Source of the DNA: Peptostreptococcaceae bacterium pGA-8 | GTDB taxonomy: Bacteria; Bacillota; Clostridia; Peptostreptococcales; Anaerovoracaceae | Length of the DNA: 64,000 bases | Reading direction: 5' to 3' | Assembly: GCA_900112915.1 (NCBI GenBank) | Contig: FONK01000008.1 | Span: forward strand, 42,513 to 106,512 | In this document: one piece after another, positions 37,895 to 46,260 of the stretch | Position numbering within the stretch: position 1 is the first letter of the stretch | Layout of the letters: the number at the start of each line of letters is the position of its first letter | The notes under the pieces: generated by a model | The model's database searches: none | What the model was told of the DNA's origin: nothing | The model's input: only the letters and a program-made list of their open reading frames with translations | Program-made: the position numbers and the translations under genes

Positions 37895-39239
37895 AGTTAT
37901 GATATGTGGAACAGCCAGCGGCAGCGGTAAAACTACGGTTACCTTGGCTATTCTGTCTGCTGTTAAATCCATGGATAAGAAGGTTGCAGCATTTAAATGC
38001 GGACCTGACTATATTGACCCGATGTTTCATAGCAAGGTTTTGGGGATAAGGTCAAGAAATTTAGATCTTTTCCTATGTGGATACGATATGGTTAAGAATC
38101 TTCTGGGGGAAAATTCAAAGAGCAGTGAAATAGCTGTAATTGAAGGTGTTATGGGAATTTATGACGGTATTGGATTTAGAGATGATAGCTATTCTGCCAA
38201 CCATATAGCTAAAATAACCGATACTCCTGAGGTAATGGTGGTTAGCGTTAAGGGTATGGGCAGATCGATAGTTGCCGCCATTAAAGGATATCTTGACCTT
38301 CATGAGAACAATTTAAAGGGAGTAATTCTCAACAACTGCTCCAAAGGAATGTACAAGATATATAAAACTATAATTGAAGAGGACTTGAATATAAGATGCT
38401 TTGGATATTTGCCTTCTTTTCCTGAAGCAACCATTGGAAGCAGGCATTTAGGCTTGATTACAGCCGATGAGATTGTAGACATTAAGGAGAGGATTAAAAC
38501 TCTAGGAGAAAAGGCTCTTGAATCCATTGATTTTAAAGGGCTGTTTGAAATCGCCGAGGAAGCTGATGAATTGACCTATGATGAACCTGTAATTAGTCCT
38601 GTTACCGTCAAAAAGCCGAGAATTGCAGTGGCGTATGACAAAGCTTTTAATTTTTATTATGAGGATAATATTGAACTTCTTCAAAAACTTGGAGCAGATA
38701 TAATCAAATTTTCTCCTATAAATGATATGCATTTACCTAAAGACATCAACGGCTTGATTTTTGGGGGCGGTTATCCGGAAGAATATCTGGATGACCTTAT
38801 GAATAATGGCTCGATGAAGGAAGACATAAAATCTGCTTATAATAAGGGTATTCCTGTTTATGCTGAATGTGGAGGCTTTATGTATCTGGCTGAATCCATT
38901 ACCAAGGATGGAAAGAAATACCCGGGGGTTGGAATTGTATCCGGAAATTCTCATATGACAAAGAGTCTTGTAAGATTTGGATATAAGACTTTAAGAGCGG
39001 AGAAAGATAATTTTATGTGCAAGGCAGGGGAAGAAATAAAGTGCCACGAATTTCATTACAGTGAAACTGACGACTATGGGAATGGCTTTAAAGCAATTAG
39101 GCCATCAGGCTCTGCTATGGAAACAATTCATATTCATAAGAACCTTTGGGCAGGATATCCTCATGTGCATTGGTATAGCAATATAGGTGTTGCCGAAAAC
39201 TTTGTAAAGGCTTGCGGAGTGGCTGAAGCATGGAAATAG
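37872..39239 (+). CDS. cbiA: Cobyrinate a,c-diamide synthase
   Basis: 455 residues from a TTG with AGGAGA six bases upstream. Glutamine-dependent amidation of the a and c side chains. N-terminal P-loop CGTASGSGKTTVTLAIL (about 13), FKCGPDYIDPMFH (about 40), and a C-terminal class I glutamine amidotransferase domain with the nucleophile Cys in VYAECGGFMYL (about 336) and HEFHYSE. Overlaps cbiET upstream and cbiB downstream. Confidence 0.95.
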   Translation: MKNLKIPRVMICGTASGSGKTTVTLAILSAVKSMDKKVAAFKCGPDYIDPMFHSKVLGIRSRNLDLFLCGYDMVKNLLGENSKSSEIAVIEGVMGIYDGIGFRDDSYSANHIAKITDTPEVMVVSVKGMGRSIVAAIKGYLDLHENNLKGVILNNCSKGMYKIYKTIIEEDLNIRCFGYLPSFPEATIGSRHLGLITADEIVDIKERIKTLGEKALESIDFKGLFEIAEEADELTYDEPVISPVTVKKPRIAVAYDKAFNFYYEDNIELLQKLGADIIKFSPINDMHLPKDINGLIFGGGYPEEYLDDLMNNGSMKEDIKSAYNKGIPVYAECGGFMYLAESITKDGKKYPGVGIVSGNSHMTKSLVRFGYKTLRAEKDNFMCKAGEEIKCHEFHYSETDDYGNGFKAIRPSGSAMETIHIHKNLWAGYPHVHWYSNIGVAENFVKACGVAEAWK

Positions 39240-40207
39240 GCATAGTTTTATCCTTAACTGCAGCAATTGCGTTCCTTATTGACACTCTGTTAGGTGATCC
39301 TATGTGGATACCTCATCCGATTATATACATAGGTAAGCTGATATCGGTTCTTGAAGGCTTTCTAAGGAGGCTTTTTCCCAAAACAAAGAGCGGATTAATA
39401 ATAGCAGGAACAATTTTGTGGGTTCTAGTGATTTCAATATCATTTATATTACCACTGGTGATAATATATTTATTGTATACTATAAATGTTTATCTGGCAG
39501 CAGCGCTTAATTGTTTCTGGTCATTTCAGATTTTAGCAGCAAAATCCTTGGAAACAGAAGCTTTTAAGATTAAACGAAGCCTTGAATGCGGCAATGTTTC
39601 TGAAAGCAGGCAAGGACTCTCGATGATCGTTGGACGGGATACAAGCAGCTTAAGTGAAGAAGAAATTGCTAAGGCTGTTGTTGAGACTGTAAGTGAAAAT
39701 ACCACAGATGGCGTAGTTGCACCACTCCTGTTTTTAGTTATCGGTGGAGCACCTTTAGGCTTTTTGTACAAGGCGGTGAACACTCTGGACTCCATGGTCG
39801 GCTATAAAAGTGATAAATACATATATTTTGGAAGGGCATCTGCCATATTAGATGATGCTTTCAATTATATTCCGGCTAGAATTACAGGAATTGCCATGGT
39901 AGCATCCTCTGCATTTCTCGGAATGAATTATAGAGAAGCATTTAAGGTAATGCTTAAGGATCATAGAAAGCATGCCAGCCCTAACGGAGGATGGACTGAA
40001 GGCGCCACTGCCGGCGCCTTGAATATAACCCTTGGTGGAGACGCCTATTATTTTGGCAGACTGTATAAGAAGGCTGAACTGGGTCACGGCAAGGAAAAGG
40101 TCACGCCTGAAAAAATTGTTGATACTGTCGGATTAATGTGGCTTTCATCAATTTTAGCAGGAGGCCTGTTTATAACCTGTAGAATTGCATTGGAGATTTT
40201 TATATGA
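39230..40207 (+). CDS. cbiB: Adenosylcobinamide-phosphate synthase CbiB
   Basis: 325 residues, integral membrane protein with several hydrophobic helices (about 5-20, 60-90, 165-180, 300-320). It attaches the aminopropanol phosphate arm to adenosylcobyric acid. Motifs: LIDTLLGDPMWIPHPI (about 16), VGRDTSSLSEEEIA, TVSENTTDGVVAPL (about 152) and HASPNGGWTEGA (about 250). The adjacent cobD product supplies the aminopropanol phosphate. Confidence 0.95.
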   Translation: MEIGIVLSLTAAIAFLIDTLLGDPMWIPHPIIYIGKLISVLEGFLRRLFPKTKSGLIIAGTILWVLVISISFILPLVIIYLLYTINVYLAAALNCFWSFQILAAKSLETEAFKIKRSLECGNVSESRQGLSMIVGRDTSSLSEEEIAKAVVETVSENTTDGVVAPLLFLVIGGAPLGFLYKAVNTLDSMVGYKSDKYIYFGRASAILDDAFNYIPARITGIAMVASSAFLGMNYREAFKVMLKDHRKHASPNGGWTEGATAGALNITLGGDAYYFGRLYKKAELGHGKEKVTPEKIVDTVGLMWLSSILAGGLFITCRIALEIFI

Positions 40208-41265
40208 AAACAGCATATTCCCATGGAGGGGATATATATAAATTTAATAAGGATATTTTGGATTTTTCTGCTAATATTAATCCTCTGGGCATGCCTGAAA
40301 AGGCTAAAAAAACCATTGTAGATAATATTTCAGCCTATTTTACTTATCCGGACTATGCCAATAGAGAATTATGCTCAGCTTTGGAAAAGTTTTATCAAGT
40401 AAATAGTCGAAAAATTGTTTGTGGCAATGGAGCCGCTGATTTGATTTACAGGATTGTAATAAGTCAAAAGCCGGAAAATGCCTTAATCACAGCCCCCACA
40501 TTTTCCGAATATGAGGAGGCGCTAAGCACTTTTTCATGTAATATCAAATATCATTACCTCCGGGAAGCCGAGGATTTTAAGCTTCAGGAAGATTTTTTAG
40601 ACTCAATGGATGAGGCCTTAAATATTATATTTTTATGCAGTCCCAACAACCCGACAGGTTCTGTAATTGAAATTGATTTGTTATCCCAGATATTAGAAAA
40701 AGCAAAAAAAATCGGAGCTACAGTGGTGTTAGATCAGTGCTTTCTCCATTTCATAGAGGAAGAAAAGCCTTACAATGCAATTCCGCTTCTGGAAAGCTTT
40801 GACAACCTCATTATACTTCAAGCGGCCACTAAAATTTTTGCAATGGCGGGACTGAGGTTAGGATACTGTTTTGTAGGCAATGAGCTTGTAGCAGACGAAA
40901 TACGCACAACGCTTCAGCCGTGGAGTGTATCTACTGTAGCATCAAAGGCAGGCATTGCAGCCTTAGAAGAGGCTGATTTCATATCTAAAAGCAAGGCGTA
41001 CATAAAGACACAGAGAAGATTTCTTTCTGAGAAACTCGCTTCCTTGGGATATAAGGTTTTTCCATCAGAAGCCAATTATATTCTTATAAAGGGTTCAAAA
41101 GCTTTAGGAGAAGCATTGAGGAAAAAAGGACTTCTAATTAGATATTGTGAGAATTATAAGTCTTTAAACAGCAACTTCTATAGATTGGCTGTAAAAAGCG
41201 AAAGGGAAAACAAAAAATTAGTTGATGCACTAGAGGATTTAGGTCCTAAATTTAGCGAATTGTAA
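40204..41265 (+). CDS. cobD: Threonine-phosphate decarboxylase (aminopropanol-phosphate supply)
   Basis: 353 residues, class I/II aminotransferase fold close to HisC. N-terminal YSHGGDIYKFNKDILDFSANINPLG is characteristic of CobD/CobC. Also CGNGAADLIYRI (about 79), LCSPNNPTGS (about 149) and the PLP Lys in QAATKIFAMAGLRLGY (about 211). It makes (R)-1-amino-2-propanol phosphate for CbiB. A HisC role is possible from fold alone but context argues against it. Confidence 0.92.
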   Translation: MKTAYSHGGDIYKFNKDILDFSANINPLGMPEKAKKTIVDNISAYFTYPDYANRELCSALEKFYQVNSRKIVCGNGAADLIYRIVISQKPENALITAPTFSEYEEALSTFSCNIKYHYLREAEDFKLQEDFLDSMDEALNIIFLCSPNNPTGSVIEIDLLSQILEKAKKIGATVVLDQCFLHFIEEEKPYNAIPLLESFDNLIILQAATKIFAMAGLRLGYCFVGNELVADEIRTTLQPWSVSTVASKAGIAALEEADFISKSKAYIKTQRRFLSEKLASLGYKVFPSEANYILIKGSKALGEALRKKGLLIRYCENYKSLNSNFYRLAVKSERENKKLVDALEDLGPKFSEL

Positions 41266-41274
41266 GAGGTAAGT

Positions 41275-42741
41275 ATGGCAAAGACAATAATGGTTCAAGG
41301 AACCTGCTCAAATGCAGGAAAAAGCTTGGTTGCGGCAGGCTTGTGCAGAATTTTTATGGAGGATGGATATAAGGTTGCTCCATTTAAAGCGCAAAATATG
41401 GCTTTAAACTCATTTATCACAAAAGATGGGCTTGAGATGGGTCGTGCTCAAGTAATGCAAGCTGAAGCAGCAGGAATAGATCCTGATTGCAGAATGAATC
41501 CCGTTTTGCTTAAGCCGACCAGCGATAAGGGCTCACAGGTCATTGTAAATGGAGAGGTTGTAGGAAATTATTCCGCAACCGAATACTATGAAGAGAAAGA
41601 CAGATTTGCCATTGAAGCCAAAAAGGCATTTGATTCTTTAGCGGAAGATTATGACATAATAGTTCTTGAGGGAGCAGGAAGCCCGGCGGAAATTAATCTA
41701 AAGGAAAAAGATATTGTAAATATGGGTATGGCAAAGATGATTAATTCTCCTGTAATCATTGTCGGGGATATTGACAGAGGTGGAGTATTTGCTTCTCTTG
41801 CCGGTACTATGCTTTTGTTTGACGATGAAGAAAAGGCTCTTGTCAAGGGGGTCGTAGTAAACAAATTCAGAGGAGATGTGGAGATTTTAAAGCCGGGTCT
41901 TACAATGCTGGAGGATATTATAAAGGTTCCGGTACTTGGAGTTGTCCCATATATGAAGCTTGATATTGATGATGAAGACAGCCTTTCTGAAAAGCTAAAA
42001 GGACCGGCTTCCAATGCACCTATTGATATTGCGGTTATTAGATTACCCAGAATATCCAATTTTACAGATTTCAATGCTTTGGAATACATTGACGGCATAG
42101 GCGTAAGGTATGTGGATAACAAAAGGGATTTTGGAGAGCCTGATCTTGTAATAATTCCGGGAACAAAAAATACTATGGCTGACCTTATTTGGATGCGTGA
42201 AAATGGTATAGAAGCAAAAATTCTTAAGCATAGCTCCATGGGAAAGCCGGTATTTGGAATATGCGGAGGCTATCAGATGCTGGGACAGGATTTAGAAGAC
42301 CCGTATGGTGTGGAGCATGGCGGGCATCTTAAGGGCATGGCTCTTTTGCCCCATTCAACAATATTTGGAAAAGATAAGGTTAGAAAGGCGAATATTGGGA
42401 ATTTATCTAATGTGGATGGAATTTTCCACGGGCTTTCAGGCCTCGAGTACGAAGGCTATGAAATTCATATGGGAAAATCCCACGGACAGGCTAACATAAT
42501 CAATGAAGGCAATGTTTACGGTACATATATACATGGTGTATTTGATAGACAGGATATTGCAAAGACTGTATGTGAGGCTTTAATGAAGGAAAAGGGTGTT
42601 GATACATCTCATCTGGAAGCCTTTGATCTCCATAAATATAAGATGGAGCAATATGACCTATTGGCAGCAGGGCTTAGAGAGGCCTTAGATATGGAAAGAG
42701 TATATGAAATAATAGGAGGAAAGAAAAATGGCAAAGAATAA
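41275..42741 (+). CDS. cbiP: Cobyric acid synthase
   Basis: 488 residues. Glutamine-dependent amidation of side chains b, d, e and g. N-terminal P-loop VQGTCSNAGKSLVAAGLCR (about 8), FKAQNMALNSF (about 38), the PVLLKPTSDKGSQVI block, IDRGGVFASL, and the C-terminal amidotransferase Cys in VFGICGGYQMLGQ (about 327) with YIHGVFD. AGAGGT precedes the ATG. Overlaps cobO by 14 bases. Confidence 0.96.
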   Translation: MAKTIMVQGTCSNAGKSLVAAGLCRIFMEDGYKVAPFKAQNMALNSFITKDGLEMGRAQVMQAEAAGIDPDCRMNPVLLKPTSDKGSQVIVNGEVVGNYSATEYYEEKDRFAIEAKKAFDSLAEDYDIIVLEGAGSPAEINLKEKDIVNMGMAKMINSPVIIVGDIDRGGVFASLAGTMLLFDDEEKALVKGVVVNKFRGDVEILKPGLTMLEDIIKVPVLGVVPYMKLDIDDEDSLSEKLKGPASNAPIDIAVIRLPRISNFTDFNALEYIDGIGVRYVDNKRDFGEPDLVIIPGTKNTMADLIWMRENGIEAKILKHSSMGKPVFGICGGYQMLGQDLEDPYGVEHGGHLKGMALLPHSTIFGKDKVRKANIGNLSNVDGIFHGLSGLEYEGYEIHMGKSHGQANIINEGNVYGTYIHGVFDRQDIAKTVCEALMKEKGVDTSHLEAFDLHKYKMEQYDLLAAGLREALDMERVYEIIGGKKNGKE

Positions 42742-43264
42742 TTTGGGGTTGATTCACATTTACTGTGGCGATGGAAAGGGTAAAACTACATGTTCTGTCG
42801 GTTTAACTGTAAGAGCGGTCGGCTTTGGTCTTAAAGTTCTATTTATGCAGTTCCTTAAGGATGGCTCAAGCAATGAGCTGAAGGTTTTGAAGACCTTAGA
42901 TAACCTGGAAGTGGTTGGAACTAAACCGATTAAAAAGTTTACCTTCCAAATGACGGAGGATGAAAAGCGTATTACCAGAGAGGAAAATGCAGAGCAGTTC
43001 TTAGCTGTTGCTGAAAGAGTTAGAAATGAAGACTTTAATATGCTTGTTATTGATGAGTGCTTAGGCTCAATTGAGGCAGGTGTATTAGAAGAAAAAATTA
43101 TATTAGATTTCTTGAAGACTAAACCGGAGCATCTTGAGGTTGTAATGACCGGAAGAGTTCCATCTGATGAAATGATTGAAATTGCTGATTATGTGTCAAG
43201 GATTGACAAGGTTAAGCATCCTTATGATCAAGGCATTCCGGCAAGGAAAGGTATTGAAAAATAA
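42728..43264 (+). CDS. cobO: Cob(I)yrinic acid a,c-diamide adenosyltransferase
   Basis: 178 residues, CobA/CobO/BtuR family. Transfers adenosyl from ATP to Co(I). Walker A-like YCGDGKGKTTCSVGL (about 12), FMQFLKDGSS (about 39) and VIDECLGSIEAG (about 100), with TGRVPSDEMIEIADYVSRI near the end. AGGAGGA lies directly upstream of the ATG. Confidence 0.95.
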   Translation: MAKNNLGLIHIYCGDGKGKTTCSVGLTVRAVGFGLKVLFMQFLKDGSSNELKVLKTLDNLEVVGTKPIKKFTFQMTEDEKRITREENAEQFLAVAERVRNEDFNMLVIDECLGSIEAGVLEEKIILDFLKTKPEHLEVVMTGRVPSDEMIEIADYVSRIDKVKHPYDQGIPARKGIEK

Positions 43265-43891
43265 ATGAAGATTGACAATATAAAGCCTATGGACATAGAG
43301 AAAAAGAGTTTTGAAATCATTACTGAAATTCTGGGCGATAAGAAGCTTGATGAGAGATATGAAGCGATTATCAAGCGTTGTATCCACACATCGGCAGATT
43401 TTGAGTATGCTGATTCAATGTATTTTACTGATGGTGTTGTTGAAGCTGTTCAGGATGCCATAAAAAAGGGTGCTTACATTGTGACTGATACGAAAATGGC
43501 TCAGTCAGGGATTAACAAGAAGAGAATAACTGAATATGGAGGAGAGGTTCTCTGCTTCATAGGTGATGAGGATGTGGCAAAAGAGGCCAAGGAGAGAGGT
43601 GTTACAAGGTCTCTTGTAAGCATGGAAAGAGCAGTTGAATTGGAACGCCCTGTGATATTTGCCATAGGCAATGCACCAACTGCCTTATTCTCCATAGAAG
43701 CTCTTATTAAAGAAGGAAAGCTTAATCCGGTTGCAGTAATCGGTGTGCCTGTGGGCTTTGTCAATGTGGTAGAATCAAAGGAGCATATAATTGACTTAGG
43801 TGTTCCCTGCATAATCGCAAGAGGGCGAAAGGGCGGCAGCAATGTGGCGGCTGCAATTATAAACGCAATTCAGTACAGAATTAAGGAATAG
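43265..43891 (+). CDS. cbiC: Cobalt-precorrin-8 methylmutase CbiC
   Basis: 208 residues. Moves the methyl group from C11 to C12, giving cobyrinate. The catalytic His is in RCIHTSADFEYAD (about 38), GNAPTALFSIEALI (about 137) and GVPVGFVNVVESKEH (about 156). Last gene of the corrin group; the start follows the cobO stop without a gap. Confidence 0.95.
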   Translation: MKIDNIKPMDIEKKSFEIITEILGDKKLDERYEAIIKRCIHTSADFEYADSMYFTDGVVEAVQDAIKKGAYIVTDTKMAQSGINKKRITEYGGEVLCFIGDEDVAKEAKERGVTRSLVSMERAVELERPVIFAIGNAPTALFSIEALIKEGKLNPVAVIGVPVGFVNVVESKEHIIDLGVPCIIARGRKGGSNVAAAIINAIQYRIKE

Positions 43892-43898
43892 TTTTGAA

Positions 43899-45356
43899 AT
43901 GTGGTATAGCAGCATATTTAATGGAGATTTAAATGTAGTAATATATGCCATAAATATTATGATAGCTCTGGCTATTATATTTTTGGAGCGAAAAAATCCG
44001 TCCAGCACTCTAGCCTGGGTGCTTGTACTGTTTTTTCTGCCCATTGTCGGTTTGCTTCTGTACTTGGTTTTTTCTCAGAATATTTCCAGACAAAGAATAT
44101 ATAGACTTACCGACTCTGAAAATGCCATAATATCCGGTTCTCTTCATGAACAGATTAAGGCTATGGATGAGAATCGTTTTATCTATGAAAATGAAACCTC
44201 AGCCCAGTGGAGTCATATGATAAAGCTGAATCAGATTTATGGAAATGCCTTTTTAACACAAAATAACAGTGTGGAGCTATATACTGACGGAAGAGAAATG
44301 TTTCATGCACTGCTGAGAGATATTAGGAACGCAAAGTACTCCATCAATGTTATGTCCTTTATTATCAAAGATGATATGGTAGGAAGAAAGCTTCTGGACG
44401 CATTGGCAAAAAAGGCTGAAGAGGGTGTAGAGGTCAGACTTTTGGTAGATGCTCTCGGAAGCAGGAGTATTAATGGAAGAAAGTTAAGAGCGTTTGAAAG
44501 GGCCGGCGGCAAGGTAGCTTATTTCTTTAAGCCCAAGCTTAAGTACTTAACCTTGAGATTTAACTACAGAAATCATAGAAAAATCGTAGTTATCGATGAA
44601 GAAATCGGATATACCGGCGGATTTAACATAGCTAATGAATATTTAAGCTTTAAGAAAAAATTCGGTTACTGGAGAGATACCCACCTAAGAATTGTAGGAG
44701 GTGCGGTTCAAGACTTAAATGCAGTATTCATACTTGACTGGCGTTTTACCTCTAAAGAAAATCTTGAACTCAAGGAGCTTTATTATACTCCCTTAAGTCA
44801 ACAAGGCAATTCTGCGATTCAGATAGTAATGTCAGGACCGAATTCAGAAAGAGTTGAGATTAAAAGAGGGATGATGAGGATGATAACCTACGCATCCAAG
44901 AGCATATATTTGCAGACCCCGTATTTTGTACCGGACTCCAGCATGCTGGAATCGCTTAAGATGGCTGCTCAATCAGGTGTAGATGTCAAAATAATGATAC
45001 CTAAAATGCCTGATCATATGTTCGTTTACTGGGCAACTCTATCATACTGTGGTGAGCTGATTAAATCGGGGGCTAAGGTGTACATTTATAATAATGGATT
45101 TCTCCATGCTAAAACTTTAGTCGTAGATGGCGAAGTGGCTACTGTAGGCTCGGCTAACTTTGATAGGAGGAGTTTTAGACTAAACTTTGAAGCCAATGCA
45201 TTTGTTTATGATAAGGATTTTGCTCTAAAGATGGAGGATGAATTTCATAAGGACATGGAATTGTCTAAGGAATTGACTTTGAGAAAATATAATAGAAGAA
45301 AGACTATTATTAAAATAAAGGAAGCCATATCAAGGCTTCTATCTGATATTTTGTAA
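43899..45356 (+). CDS. cls: Cardiolipin synthase (phospholipase D family)
   Basis: 485 residues. Two N-terminal hydrophobic helices (about 10-27 and 38-58) are followed by two phospholipase D HKD motifs: NYRNHRKIVVIDEE with GGFNIANEY (about 225-250) and GFLHAKTLVVDGEVATVGSANFD (starting about 405, given here in parts: GFLHAKTLVVD and VGSANFD). It joins two phosphatidylglycerols into cardiolipin at the membrane. Begins seven bases after cbiC, so it appears to be in the same transcript although functionally unrelated. Confidence 0.94.
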   Translation: MWYSSIFNGDLNVVIYAINIMIALAIIFLERKNPSSTLAWVLVLFFLPIVGLLLYLVFSQNISRQRIYRLTDSENAIISGSLHEQIKAMDENRFIYENETSAQWSHMIKLNQIYGNAFLTQNNSVELYTDGREMFHALLRDIRNAKYSINVMSFIIKDDMVGRKLLDALAKKAEEGVEVRLLVDALGSRSINGRKLRAFERAGGKVAYFFKPKLKYLTLRFNYRNHRKIVVIDEEIGYTGGFNIANEYLSFKKKFGYWRDTHLRIVGGAVQDLNAVFILDWRFTSKENLELKELYYTPLSQQGNSAIQIVMSGPNSERVEIKRGMMRMITYASKSIYLQTPYFVPDSSMLESLKMAAQSGVDVKIMIPKMPDHMFVYWATLSYCGELIKSGAKVYIYNNGFLHAKTLVVDGEVATVGSANFDRRSFRLNFEANAFVYDKDFALKMEDEFHKDMELSKELTLRKYNRRKTIIKIKEAISRLLSDIL

Positions 45357-45360
45357 TAGC

Positions 45361-46104
45361 ATGATGAAAGGACAGGTATATAGTTTGAACAGAAGAAATA
45401 TTTCACCTATAATGATAATAATCTTTGTCATGATAGCGGTAAACATGATTGGAGGCAGGTTTTCCAATCCTCTTGACTGGCTACAGCACAAAATACTGCT
45501 GCTGCCGGCTATTGTTATCGGTCTTACTTTTCACGAGGCTGCTCACGGTTTTGTATCCTATAAGCTTGGAGATCCAACTCCAAAAAACCAGGGTAGATTA
45601 ACCTTGGATCCCAGAGCACATATGGATCCCTTCGGTTTTTTAGCTCTGATATTTGCAGGCTTTGGATGGGGAATACCGGTGCAAATTGACCCGAGATATT
45701 ATAAACATCCGAGAAGAGACGAGTTTTTTGTTTCCATAGCAGGTGTAACAACTAACTTCATCATAGCCCTGATTGCTATGATTATTAACACCTTATTGCT
45801 GATGAATAATATAGTCGATTCCGGTAGTGTAGTGACACAAGTGCTCAATTACATGGTGGTGATTAATATAATACTTATGTGTTTCAATCTTCTTCCGATA
45901 CCACCTTTAGATGGCTTTTCAATTTTAACTCAGATATTCGATTTGAGAAAATATTCATGGTATTATAGCTTTTATAACAAGGGATTTTTGCTGTTAATGG
46001 TTTTTGTGCTTTTGGGAGTAACTGATAATTTCCTTGGAAAAGGGGTTAGCCTTGTATATAATTTCATGCTGGAAATTACGCTGAGGGTAATACAGGTATT
46101 ATAA
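45361..46104 (+). CDS. M50 site-2 protease-type membrane metalloprotease
   Basis: 247 residues, about five hydrophobic segments. The zinc motif HEAAHGF (about residues 59-65) and the second metal/active-site motif NLLPIPPLDGF (about 178) place it in the rhomboid-independent M50 intramembrane protease group of short, PDZ-less members. The substrate is unknown. The first ATG has no visible ribosome binding site. A TTG at 45385 has AAAGGACAGGT 7-17 bases upstream, would shorten the protein by eight residues and is a serious alternative. Last gene before a strong terminator. Confidence 0.88.
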   Translation: MMKGQVYSLNRRNISPIMIIIFVMIAVNMIGGRFSNPLDWLQHKILLLPAIVIGLTFHEAAHGFVSYKLGDPTPKNQGRLTLDPRAHMDPFGFLALIFAGFGWGIPVQIDPRYYKHPRRDEFFVSIAGVTTNFIIALIAMIINTLLLMNNIVDSGSVVTQVLNYMVVINIILMCFNLLPIPPLDGFSILTQIFDLRKYSWYYSFYNKGFLLLMVFVLLGVTDNFLGKGVSLVYNFMLEITLRVIQVL

Positions 46105-46130
46105 GAAGAGTTTACGATAAATTTTTTTTA

Positions 46131-46162
46131 GAATAGCGTTTTTCGCTATTCTTCTTTTTTTT
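46131..46162 (+). terminator. Strong Rho-independent terminator ending the 31-kb block
   Basis: GAATAGCG (46131-46138) pairs perfectly with CGCTATTC (46144-46151) around a T5 loop, followed by TTC and a T8 run. It is the first terminator seen after 14526 on the plus strand. Confidence 0.9.
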
Positions 46163-46216
46163 GAAGAAATATTCACTAGCCCTCATTATATCATTAAACA
46201 TTGAAACTAAGCCCTG

Positions 46217-46225
46217 TGGTATAAT
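46217..46225 (+). promoter_or_regulatory. Extended -10 promoter for surface protein gene
   Basis: TGG-TATAAT: a perfect -10 (46220-46225) with the TGn extension, 35 bases before the ATG. A TTGAAA at 46201-46206 is only 13 bases upstream, too close for a standard -35. Confidence 0.5.
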
Positions 46226-46260
46226 TAACGAGCAATTTTAAAACGAAACGGGGTATAGAT

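Noticed and set aside
41649..42239. 196-codon open frame on the minus strand inside cbiP
   Set aside because: Antisense shadow of a well-supported gene; composition shows no family features and no ribosome binding site.
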